Shown piece by piece: positions 24,228-33,978 of a stretch of DNA of 64,000 nucleotides. The position numbers were made by a program, and so were the translations under genes. This DNA comes from Triangularia verruculosa (Eukaryota > Ascomycota > Sordariomycetes > Sordariales > Podosporaceae): positions 62,001 through 126,000 of the forward strand of contig MU863939.1 of the NCBI GenBank assembly GCA_033296885.1, read 5' to 3'. Every line of letters starts with the position of its first letter. Position 1 is the stretch's first letter. The notes beneath the pieces are model-generated. The model was not told the DNA's origin. It ran no database searches and saw nothing but the letters and a program-made list of their open reading frames with translations.

Positions 24228-25283
24228 TGTGATGGTGGGACCACAGGCCGGAGCTGTGGATGTGTTGAGATGTGTTCGGGGTCAGCTGTTTGACCGGTGG
24301 TTGCGGTTTCGAAGCTGGTGATGATCAGAATGAAAATGAATTGGGCTGCGAGGTTTGTGGCTAATTCCCCTTGCTGACCTGTGATGCTGTAGTTGAAGCT
24401 GCTGGAAGCTGGCAGCTGTGTTGGGAATCGCCTTGCCAGCCGGGCCACACCAGGCGGCAGAGCGACGCGACATCTGGGCCCCGGGCCGCACGGACCAGAT
24501 TACGCAGGCTGCAATATCGGCCAATGGAAGCTTTACCAGTGCTCAGACCCGCTTAAAAGCCGACTTGTAGGAGGGGCATGGGTTGATGGTGGAAGACAAC
24601 GCAGCCCTGGAATCGGTCACATTCCTCCCGTCCTCATTGAACGTCACTTCTCAAGTTGTGACTTTGTACGGCTTGTGAAACAGCAGCACAAGACCAACGA
24701 GAAGCTGCTGCCAGGATACGAAGAACCCTGAAAGTGCCCAGCGCTTGCTGCGGAACTGAGGAAGGCTTTGTTATCAACCTTGCCTGGGCATCTTCCAACG
24801 TTCCCTGTGTTTCCCCAAGAAAGCCCACGTAGTGAGCTGCATACAATATATGCAGGCCGGTGTTACCACTGCTTGTTCTTCATCCGTTTCTTCTCGAAAT
24901 CGGCGTTGTTCTCTTCACAAAGTCTCTTGTCTCCGCTTCCGCCACACGCTCAGATTGATTTCACATCGGCTGGCCCACGACCAGAGCCACGGGAGCCGCA
25001 TGCCACCTTTGCTCTCCAAGGCCCTTGCGTTTGCTAGCTACCCCTCCAAAGTCGGGTCTCTGATCTCGTTGGCTCCCCCCAAAACCTTTTCTCCAGACGA
25101 CAACACATGTCAACTCTGCCGATTCCCCGCCAGAACCTTCGACCTTCTGTAACAAAGTTGGAGACCCATCTCTGCCGACTTGCACCATAAATTAACCTAT
25201 CTGCTCCACGCACGATCTTCCTTACTCCATCCCCAACGAGCACAACGAACTTCAAATCTACGCCTGACACAACCACACCAACC
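24228..25283. promoter_or_regulatory. Divergent promoter, Rpt2 / Ubc1
   Basis: A 1,056-base region between two divergent start codons, both for ubiquitin-proteasome genes. I searched by eye for the yeast-type proteasome element GGTGGCAAA and saw no exact copy. The stretch before 25284 is pyrimidine-rich. No independent gene is supported. Confidence 0.5.
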
Positions 25284-26220
25284 ATGGCTTCGACACGCGA
25301 GCGGCGAGTTGCGAAGGAGCTCGGAGACCTTCAAAATGATCCCAACGCCGGCGTCAGTGCCCAGCTGGTCGACAACAGCCTCTTGCACCTGAAGGGCACG
25401 TTCCCCGGCCCTCCCGACACCCCCTACGCCGGCGGTTCATTTCAGGTTGACATCGTGATACCCGAAAACTACCCATTCAAGTCGCCAATTATGAAGTTTG
25501 ACACTAGGATCTGGCACCCAAATGTCAGCAGTGTTACGGTACGTCAAATCGGAAACTTGTTGGGAGGAGGGGGGCTCAGATATCGGCAAAATGGGACAAT
25601 ACACCCCGAATAGCATCAGACAGCAAAAGGGCCGAACCGTCTGCATGTGAGACCGTCTGCTAACTTTTGCAACCTCCAAACAGGGCGCCATCTGCCTCGA
25701 CACCCTAGGCTCAGGATGGTCTCCCGTCGGCACCATCAAGATGGCCCTCATCTCCCTCAGAATGCTTCTCGAATCTCCTAACCCGAAGGACCCTCAGGAT
25801 GCCGAGGTGGCTAAGATGATGCTCGAGCACCCAGACAAGTTCGCCCAACAGGCTCACGAGTGGGCCGTCAAGTATGCCGGCGCACCTAGGCGGGACCAGC
25901 CACCGCACAACTATCAGAAGATCAACCCTCCCCCTCCGAGGGCTGATGACACTGAAAGGTATTGCCCCTCCATTTTCTTTGCTTTCTTGAAGCTTTCAAA
26001 AAAAGAGGACGACTGACAACAGCTTAACTTGCTCGTGGATCACAGGTACCAAGGCTACAACAAAGACCTCATCGACCGATTCGTCCACATGGGCTTCGAC
26101 CTCGATGCCGTAGTGGAAGCCTTCACTTTCGTTGGCATCGACCGTAATGGTGGCGAGGATTACGTTCTGGAGGAGGCTTATATGGGCGACATCACAGCGC
26201 GATTACTCGGAGAACAGTAG
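25284..26220 (+). CDS. ubc1: Ubiquitin-conjugating enzyme E2 with C-terminal UBA (Ubc1 / E2-25K type)
   Basis: E2 enzyme that accepts ubiquitin from E1 on a cysteine and builds mostly K48-linked chains. Exons: 25284-25538, 25684-25958 and 26046-26220, 234 residues. The UBC fold covers about residues 1-150 with the HPN motif (WHPNVSSVTGAICLD) and catalytic Cys89, equivalent to yeast Ubc1 Cys88. After a linker (PPPPRADDTER) the last about 45 residues form a UBA domain (DLIDRFVHMGFDLDAVVEAF), which separates Ubc1 from other E2 classes. Introns are 145 and 87 nt. A fourth frame continuing into intron 1 ends in stop codons, supporting the splice. Confidence 0.95.
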
Positions 26221-27168
26221 TTTCTGAATGCAAACCAACCACCTCAAGGGCCCGGTGTCATTTTCACCACCTCAACCTGTGTTAGGGAACGACGTAGTGG
26301 GAGTGGAGGGGAAGGCGGTGTTTCCTTTTTGTTTGCATTGGGGAAACGGAGTTTCATGGGTGTCGTGGAATTGCTCAAGGGCGGTGCTCTTGCTCTGTTC
26401 TTCTTGCTCTTCACTGGAGTTTCGGTCTGTAATGGTTATCTAGAGTCCTGGCTTTGGAGCCGGTTGTGGGTGCTATGTCTAAGTTCCACTTTCTCAAGCT
26501 CTCGTCGTCAGCATGGGCGTTGGTCGGTAACAATAGCGTGTAATAAATTGGTCTGTTTAGTTAAACTCAAAGTTATAGTCTTCTTAGTATGGTTCTGAAT
26601 GCAGTATGATTGGAGGAGTGGGGATGAGGCTTGGAGGACTAACAAAGAGCAGAGAGGATGATGATTGAGTTCATGTTTCGGAGCCTCGTGGCCCCTGACT
26701 GCCCCGAATCGGAATTATCGAGCTCACAAGGCTTAATGACTTTACTGTGTATTCTTCACCAGATAACATATATAGATAAATCACAAACAGAATGCATAAC
26801 CTGACCTCTTCCAAGTATAGTCAAAATAATGACCTTCATTATTTGAAACAGCTTTACAAAAACAAGAAACCTTGCCATGCACACGACAGAATTAGGTATT
26901 GAACCCCCAAGCCCGCCGTTAAACCCGCCAGTCTATAAATATTTCAAGGACATGATAAAATGCATCGAGGGCAAAAGGTGGCTGTATCACGCGCAGTACT
27001 TCTGTCCGAAAGATTGTCCCCGCGCCCCAATTTGATCCTCTCTAATAAACCCCCTACCCCCAGATGTACTGAACCGCATCCGCTTGCTGTTAAACAAAAT
27101 GAAAAAAGGGCATGTACAAGGCTAGTAGCAAACTAGCATGGCATTTTACCTAGCAACTTCCTGCTTCT
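26221..27168. other. Convergent 3' region, Ubc1 / succinyl-CoA ligase
   Basis: Holds both 3' UTRs. The middle (about 26,740-26,960) is AT-rich. No gene is supported. Confidence 0.6.
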
Positions 27169-28587
27169 TTAAAGGAGGTCACGTCTGACGAACTCGTCGC
27201 GGAGAGCCTTACCCAAGCTGGCGGGAGAACGCTCGACGACGACACCGGCGGCCTCGAGGGCCTTGATCTTGGACTGGGCATCACCCTTACCACCGGCGAC
27301 GATGGCACCGGCGTGACCCATGCGGCGGCCGGGGGGAGCAGAGATACCGGCAATGAAGGAAACAACGGGTTTGCCACCGTTGACAGTGTTGTACTGCTTG
27401 AGGAAGTCGGCAGCCTCCTCCTCGGCGGAACCACCAATCTCACCAATCATGATGATACCATCAGTCTCACCGTCCTCAAGGAAGACCTTGAGGCAGTCGA
27501 TGAAGTTGGTGCCGCTGAAGGGGTCACCGCCGATACCGACGACGAGGGACTGACCGAGACCAGCCTGAGTGGTCTGGTTGACGGCCTCGTAGGTGAGGGT
27601 ACCGGATCTGCTGACGATACCGATGCGGCCGCGCTTGTGAATGAAACCGGGCATGATGCCGATCTTGCACTGGCCGGGAGCAATGATACCGGGGCAGTTG
27701 GGGCCCACAAGGCGGGTCTTGTTCTGGGACTTGAGGATTGAGGTGATGCGGACCATGTCTGTATGAGATTCCCCATGTCAAAAAGTTGTTCTTCGAGATT
27801 TCTTGATTCAGTTGCAGGGGACCACAAACCATGCTGGGGGATCCCTTCCGTAATGCACACAACGAGGGGCACCTCGGCGGCAACGGCCTCCTCGATACCG
27901 GCGGCGGCGAGTGGGGGTCTGTGATTGCCGGCAGCTTTTGTTAGCGCCATAATGGGGCTGCTGGGGGGGTATGGCATTCGGGAATTGCTTACGGCACGAA
28001 GATGGCCGTCGCGGTCGCGCCCGTCTCCTTCACAGCGTCGCTGACATTGGCAAAGACGGGGAGACCGAGGTGCTCCTGTCCAGCCTTCTTGGGGTTTGTG
28101 CCACCAACAACCTTGGTTCCTGAAAGAAAAAGGATATATGCGTCAGAATCGGGTGTTTTCGCTGATTCGGCTCCACCTATCAGGCATTGCTGCCCATGGG
28201 AAAGATGGATTTACCATAGTCAATGGCCTGCTGCGCATGGAAACTGTGGAAGAAATAACGACGTCAGCATCAATGTGCTCATCGCAACCTGAGCAGAGCC
28301 CTTCCGATTTTTTAAAAGTAGGAGTCGGGCGTCCTTCCGCTTTATCCCCGCTCGGGCGCATCGCAAAGCGGGCGGCGATAGGCGAGCTGCGAGATTCGCA
28401 TAGAGGAGGCTCAGGAGATAACTTACGTTCCCTGCTTGCCAGTGAAGCCCTGAAAGAGGACCTTGGTGTCGCTGTTGATGCGAAGGTTGTTGATGGTGCT
28501 GGAGTAGGGGGTAGCGTTGGAGCTGTAGCTGCGCTGGGCGAGGCGCAGGAGGTTGCCCGCGGGCTTTGATTGTCTGAAGGCCTGCAT
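27169..28587 (-). CDS. lsc1: Succinyl-CoA ligase alpha subunit, mitochondrial
   Basis: Alpha subunit of succinyl-CoA synthetase, the TCA-cycle enzyme that converts succinyl-CoA to succinate with substrate-level phosphorylation in the mitochondrial matrix. Exons (minus): 28427-28587, 28215-28243, 27993-28119, 27830-27918 and 27169-27758, totalling 331 residues with all phases consistent; one exon is only 29 nt. The N-terminus MQAFRQSKPAGNLLRLAQRS is a typical presequence. The CoA-binding region has VLFQGFTGKQGT and VGGTNPKKAGQEHL, followed by TEGIPQHDM and VGPNCPG. The phosphohistidine loop is MGHAGAIV. It is divergent with the Elp3 gene. Confidence 0.96.
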
Positions 28588-29152
28588 TTTGATGTGTGTA
28601 TGCTGCAGACAGAAAGAACGGAGAGAGAGTCGCAGTGGTGGCGGCAGGAAGGGGGATGGGGGAAGGTCAATGGAAATTCAACGGTAAATGTCGTCGGTAT
28701 CTTGCGTTCACGAGGACGAGGGACGCACCGTCATTTCTCCAACGACTCCCATGTCCCAAAAATGGCCCCAGCCTTGGCAGCCTCAGGGAACCAACAGCAT
28801 CCCCATCTTTGACAGCAGAGATCCACACCGCCCCCATTGGTCGCCAATCTCCGTGCCTGCCGCGACGGCGGTAGTGTTTTTCCGTTGCCCGGGTACGCCT
28901 TGCGGCAAGCTCGCCCTCCACATTGGGCCGATCGAAAGCGGGAAACGGGGCTTAGTTAGGCCCACACCCAAGAGGGGTGCTATCAAGTAGTCGTTATCGT
29001 TCGCTCGACTTGCCCCGCCAAAGAATATTGGAGCTCTGACACAAACCACAACGGAATTGACGAGAACGACAGGACGCTCTCTGTTGCGCCTACGACAATC
29101 ACGAACGGATCAGTAGCCTCAGAGGCGTGAATAGACCGGAAATCTACCCAGA
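28588..29152. promoter_or_regulatory. Divergent promoter, succinyl-CoA ligase alpha / Elp3
   Basis: Only 565 bases separate the two start codons, so promoters of both genes must lie here. Short open frames in both directions carry no motif. No TATA box is apparent. Confidence 0.55.
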
Positions 29153-30871
29153 ATGGCTACGGCAACAATTACCACCACAATCCGCAAGAAGGATGCGAAC
29201 CTCCCACCAGAAAACGAGCGTTATCTTCGGTGTTGCGCAGATGTCGCAAATGCGCTGATCGAAGACCACGAGGCATCCAGAGACCCGAGCAAGCCCAGAA
29301 AGGATATCAATCTGAACAGTCTACGCTCCAAGTTCGCCAAGAAGCACAAGCTCAACAATGTGCCGCCGCTTACAGCCATTATTGCAGCCGTGCCAGAGCA
29401 CTACAAGAAATATATCCTACCAAGACTGATCGCAAAGCCCATCAGAACCTCGTCAGGTATCGCTGTGGTGGCTGTCATGTGCAAGCCCCACAGATGTCCA
29501 CATATCGCATACACAGGAAATATTTGCGTCTACTGCCCCGGTGGCCCAGACTCCGACTTCGAGTACAGCACACAGTCCTACACTGGATATGAACCGACCT
29601 CGATGCGCGCCATCCGGGCGCGATACGACCCCTTCGAGCAAGCCCGCGGCCGTGTTGACCAGCTAAAGGCCCTTGGACATTCCGTCGACAAAGTAGAATA
29701 CATTATCATGGGCGGAACCTTCATGTCTCTGCCTGAATCCTACCGCGACGAGTTCATCTCTCAACTTCACAACGCCCTGTCAGGATATGGCACCCCCAAC
29801 GTCGACGAAGCTGTCCGCGCCGGCGAGCAGAGCAGTATCAAGTGCGTCGGTATCACAATCGAGACAAGACCAGACTACTGTCTCGCCAGCCATCTGACAG
29901 ACATGCTTCGGTACGGCTGCACCCGTCTCGAAGTTGGCGTCCAGTCCCTTTACGAAGACGTCGCCCGAGACACAAACAGAGGGCATACTGTTGCTGCCGT
30001 AGCAGAGACCTTCTGCCTCTCCAAGGACGCCGGTTTTAAGGTCGTCTCCCACATGATGCCTGATCTGCCCAACGTAGGCATGGAGCGCGACCTGGACCAG
30101 TTCAAGGAATACTTTGAGAACCCCGCTTTCCGTACCGACGGCCTGAAGATTTATCCCACTCTGGTCATTCGTGGCACCGGCCTTTACGAACTTTGGAGAA
30201 CGGGACGGTACAAGGGCTACACCCCCAACGGACTCATTGACCTTGTTGCTCGCATTCTCGCCCTCGTACCCCCATGGACGCGTATCTACCGTGTCCAAAG
30301 AGACATCCCCATGCCGCTCGTCACATCTGGTGTCGAGAACGGTAATCTCAGAGAGCTCGCCTTGGCAAGGATGAAGGACTTTGGCACTTCCTGCCGTGAC
30401 GTCCGTACCCGTGAGGTCGGTGTCAACGAAGTCAAGAACAAGATCCGCCCCAACCAAATCGAGCTCGTGAGGAGAGACTACACCGCCAACGGAGGTTGGG
30501 AAACATTCTTGGCATATGAGGATCCTAAGCAGGATATCCTTGTGGGCTTGCTGCGGTTGAGAAAGTGCAGTGAGAAGTATACCTTCAGACCAGAGCTTAC
30601 CGGCCAACCAACAAGTTTGGTGAGAGAGCTGCACGTCTACGGTATGGCTGTGCCGGTGCATGCTCGGGACCCAAGAAAGTTCCAACATCAGGGTTTTGGC
30701 ACGCTGTTGATGGAGGAAGCGGAGAGGATTGCGAGGGAGGAGCATGGGAGTGAGAAGTTGAGTGTCATCTCGGGTGTTGGTGTGAGGAGTTACTACAGGA
30801 AGCTGGGGTACTGGCTAGATGGGCCTTATATGAGCAAGTGGCTCGATGGGAGGCCTGGGCCGGAGGAGTAG
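29153..30871 (+). CDS. elp3: Elongator complex catalytic subunit Elp3
   Basis: Radical-SAM acetyltransferase of the Elongator complex; it installs the cm5 group precursor on wobble uridines of tRNAs and was first described as a histone acetyltransferase. Intronless, 572 residues. The [4Fe-4S] cluster cysteines are C115, C125 and C128 in CPHIAYTGNICVYC. The SAM domain continues with YIIMGGTFMSLPESYRDEF, TIETRPDYC and RLEVGVQSLYEDV. The C-terminal GNAT acetyltransferase domain (from about residue 430) carries the acetyl-CoA loop QHQGFGTLLMEEAERIA and ends with SYYRKLGYWLDGPYMSKWL. It is full length and highly conserved. Neighbouring succinyl-CoA ligase shares the promoter region. Confidence 0.97.
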   Translation: MATATITTTIRKKDANLPPENERYLRCCADVANALIEDHEASRDPSKPRKDINLNSLRSKFAKKHKLNNVPPLTAIIAAVPEHYKKYILPRLIAKPIRTSSGIAVVAVMCKPHRCPHIAYTGNICVYCPGGPDSDFEYSTQSYTGYEPTSMRAIRARYDPFEQARGRVDQLKALGHSVDKVEYIIMGGTFMSLPESYRDEFISQLHNALSGYGTPNVDEAVRAGEQSSIKCVGITIETRPDYCLASHLTDMLRYGCTRLEVGVQSLYEDVARDTNRGHTVAAVAETFCLSKDAGFKVVSHMMPDLPNVGMERDLDQFKEYFENPAFRTDGLKIYPTLVIRGTGLYELWRTGRYKGYTPNGLIDLVARILALVPPWTRIYRVQRDIPMPLVTSGVENGNLRELALARMKDFGTSCRDVRTREVGVNEVKNKIRPNQIELVRRDYTANGGWETFLAYEDPKQDILVGLLRLRKCSEKYTFRPELTGQPTSLVRELHVYGMAVPVHARDPRKFQHQGFGTLLMEEAERIAREEHGSEKLSVISGVGVRSYYRKLGYWLDGPYMSKWLDGRPGPEE

Positions 30872-33460
30872 ATGGATGGAAACGTTGAAGGGGTCTTTGA
30901 TCGCGATGGCTTCTCATGGCCACAGACCATTTTGCATGACAGGCGTTTTTTTTCTTTTGGTAAAAGCATGGGAGAGAAGACATTTATGACTGAAAAGAGC
31001 GGGATTCTCTATATGTTGCAAATTCTTGTTTAGACAAAAACGCAGGCAAAAGTTGGAACGTGTTTCTCACCTTCGCTCACCAGCTACAGAACCAAGACAC
31101 AGCGTGGCGAGTGCTTCCTCTTTTGTGACCTGTCAATGCTCCGACAGGCGACCTAATCTAGCAAGTCGCTGAGCCCTCGGAGAGTCCCCCGTCCTGTCTC
31201 TTCAGCAACTAGCTCCGATTCAGGATATCCCAGTCGGACATTTGCTCATGATTACTCCAGCCGTCGTTACTATCATAAGAGTCTAGTTCTAGATGAGCAC
31301 ACAGCGTGGGCGAGATGTCGTCAGTTTATGCTTGTTTCAGCAAAGCCGGAATCTAGTCCGAAAACTGACTAGTCACAGGCTCGTCTATTTGCCAAGACAG
31401 CCGAAGGCTTAGAAGAGGGCAACCAGCAACTTGGCTTGGCTGTGGCAGTAAACACAGACACTACGGATAAATAGTCGATTGTAGGTAAGCGCGTGGGGCG
31501 TGACAGGGCTGAGAAGGTGTATTTTCGTTTGTCAGCCAACTCAGGTTCGTGCTGACTTGGGGCGGAGTTTTGAGCATGACTTCAACAAGTGCTGTTCCCA
31601 TCTTTCGGCATGAGGCTAGTCGCTGACCGACATGAGCTGGTGATATCTGTCTGAGCGTGGCTGCGGTGTGGGGAGATAGAGGCAGGTGAACGTCCAGGCG
31701 TTCAGGTCATCTTTCAGCAAATCAGTCTCGTGTAAGAGTGGTTGCGTGCTCATGAAGCAGTACGCGAGGGAATGGTCGATGCTTAAGGAAACATGGGCAA
31801 AGACTTGGGCTTTGAAATGGGTGCGATGGAGGCTGTGTGATTCTGGAGAAAGACCAAGAAAGCTGTCAGCGATGGAAGTTTATGGGCATAGAGAGGCTTA
31901 GAGGTCAGAGGGCAGGAATGGAGTGGGGAAACAAAGTATAAAGAAGGACCCAGGGTATCTCTAAGAGACACTGTCTCGGCAACAGCATCTGGCATCTTAG
32001 TCTTCTTCCAAGCCAAATACCTCGTTAACACCTTACTCTTCTGACCCACGGCAATGCCACCACGACATTGCGCTTTGCCATGCGGGAAAAGTCCCGCCAA
32101 ATTTCGGCCGAACCCGCGCCCGCGTCGGCCGCCGCCAAGCCTAAGCTGAAGCTGAGGCCCCGCCACACCTCCGAGTCCTTCTGGTGTTGAGAATACGAGG
32201 TGGAGATTGTTCTAGCTGGTGAAGACGTGTTGATCGTGCTCGGCTTGATGGGGAGATCATGAGGGTTGAGTGATGGTTTGTAGGGGGATTTGGTTCGTGT
32301 CGGTCTTGTTTGGAAGCTAGTTGGGAGGCTGAATATTTAGAACGGGTGTGTTGTTTCAATGTGGGCAAGGTCTGTTGAAACTTGTTGACATGGAAAGTGG
32401 CTATTTGTCAGTGGGTGTCCACTGTATGTGAGTAGATGAAGACGTCTCAGGCCGAAGTTGTGGAGGCCGGAGAGGGTGCCGGCGACGCGACTCTGTTCGG
32501 TCTGGGCGGTGGTATGGTATTCGGTGTTCCATAAGGCTTAGCCAGTGAGCTGTTTCGATGAATCTCGACAGAGAACGAGGGCCGTGTCAGGAGGATGCCA
32601 CACAACTGATGGTTGACGATGCTTAAAAAGCCTGGCTTCGGACGCGATCAAGAGGGGACGGACTGGGACGGATGAATTGCCATGCCCGTGTAGTTGGTTT
32701 GGAGATGTCTGACGTGAAATGGAATAGTTGACACTTTTTGGAAAACGAGGATACGGTGAACACTGAATGATAAGGTCCCCATGATATTGCCTTACAATAA
32801 AACCCAGACTGATGGGGTGCTTTGATGCTGGGGGGAAGGCGGGAGCCGCCTGTTCCTGCTCGGTGACCCTTGGCTGTCGCCCTTGCCTTGTACCTTTCCG
32901 CCCTGTTTTCCACCCACACACAACACGGCTCCTCTCCGTTTCTAACGCCACATGGAAATTTCCTCACCGGGATCTCCGAGGCCCCGATCTCTTCATCTTT
33001 GAGTTGACGAGCTTCCATTCCTACATCGGTGTGCAACCACACACCCCTTTCTTTATGCACAGAGCAACTGAAACATAAAGCCAGCTACTGTTCAGCAAAG
33101 ATCATGCTTCCATTCAAGTCATGCTCCGAATAATGGGTGGAAAATAATGATAGGTAATCGATTAAGGGTTGGAGTTTCAGGGGGAGACCAAGATGGTGGC
33201 CAGCCAAGACACAAGGGGTACACCATGGGCAGGCCGGGCATCACATCCATCACAACGTGAATCAGGTACGTAAAGCCTGGAAAATACTAGTGAGTTACAT
33301 TATGGTTCTTACTTCCTCTACCTCAGATTAAGTCCTTTGATGTCTCAGGGCCCCTGCCCCAAATCTAGCTTAGCCTCATGGATGCAGCAATATGCGGTTT
33401 GTCGCTCACCACCCCGTGCGACGCTGTCCGTTTTCTCCCAGGCTTCCATACAGCTGAAAG
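30872..33460. other. Long intergenic region with one possible micro-ORF
   Basis: About 2.6 kb between Elp3 (+) and the small minus-strand gene ending at 33461. I see no conserved family. The frame at 31783-32166 (-) runs antisense to a short GC-rich ORF (32080-32190, listed separately). The frames at 32538-33078 overlap on both strands and look accidental. Confidence 0.45.
32080..32190 (+). CDS. Possible 36-residue small protein or 3' exon
   Basis: Short GC-rich reading frame, basic and Ala/Pro/Lys-rich, starting MREKSRQISAEPAPA and ending HTSESFWC. Third codon positions are nearly all G or C (for example GCC GCC GCC AAG, CTG AAG CTG AGG), unlike the surrounding sequence. The same frame is open 16 codons upstream to a TAA, so this may be the last exon of a gene whose earlier exons I could not place. 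No family is recognised. Confidence 0.25.
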   Translation: MREKSRQISAEPAPASAAAKPKLKLRPRHTSESFWC

Positions 33461-33978
33461 TCAGTTCCCCAGCTTCTTTTCTTCCCCCGACTCGACGTGC
33501 TCCCCGTGTATGGGCCCCGATTGGTGTCCAGGTTTTGTGTCTGGGGCCTCCACAACCAAGCTGCTGGAGATGGTGCCACTCAAGTTGCTGCCGGGAAGAA
33601 TGGCTATTCTCCCCGGTTCTTCAGACCGGGAAAGTCTTGATGAGCCAAATATTTCCCACAGGCCTCTGTCCACAGATGAGGCTTCTCCTCCGGGCATTGC
33701 CTGAAGTTCGGCTAGGAGTCCTAGAATAGGCACACTGGAAGTCAGCCAGAGGCAACGGAAGTTAAGGCGGCATGCTGAACAGTGCAAGGAAAACACACCG
33801 TGTCCTATGGGATACGCCGCCTCAAATTCGCTTCCCACACCGTTCAAGTTCACATTTTGGTCACCTCCGTTATCTTGGTCGTTGTTTGTGGCTGTGTTGT
33901 TCCGTTAGCACTGAGACACGATAAACCCTAATCTTATCAGAAGTTCTCACCCATTGCGACGTGATAAGAGTGCTGCAT
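33461..33978 (-). CDS. Small hypothetical protein, 126 residues
   Basis: Unrecognised small gene supported by splice signals. Exons (minus): 33951-33978, 33799-33891 and 33461-33720. Intron 1 (59 nt) has GTGAGA, GCTAAC and CACAG, all close to consensus. Intron 2 (78 nt) has GTGTGT, GGCTGAC and TTCTAG; it is a multiple of three without stops, so retention would also keep the frame. The protein is hydrophilic, starts MQHSYHVAMATNNDQDNGG, contains EAAYPIGHG and a Gly/Ser/Glu-rich C-terminal half, and has no signal peptide or membrane segment. A TATAAAA box lies 59 bases upstream of the ATG, unusual for fungal housekeeping genes and suggestive of inducible expression. The overlapping plus-strand frames are longer but lack splice or start support. 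Confidence 0.4.

Noticed and set aside
29780..30745. 321-codon minus-strand frame antisense to Elp3
   Set aside because: Shadow of a highly biased coding strand; Elp3 on plus is full length with all catalytic motifs.
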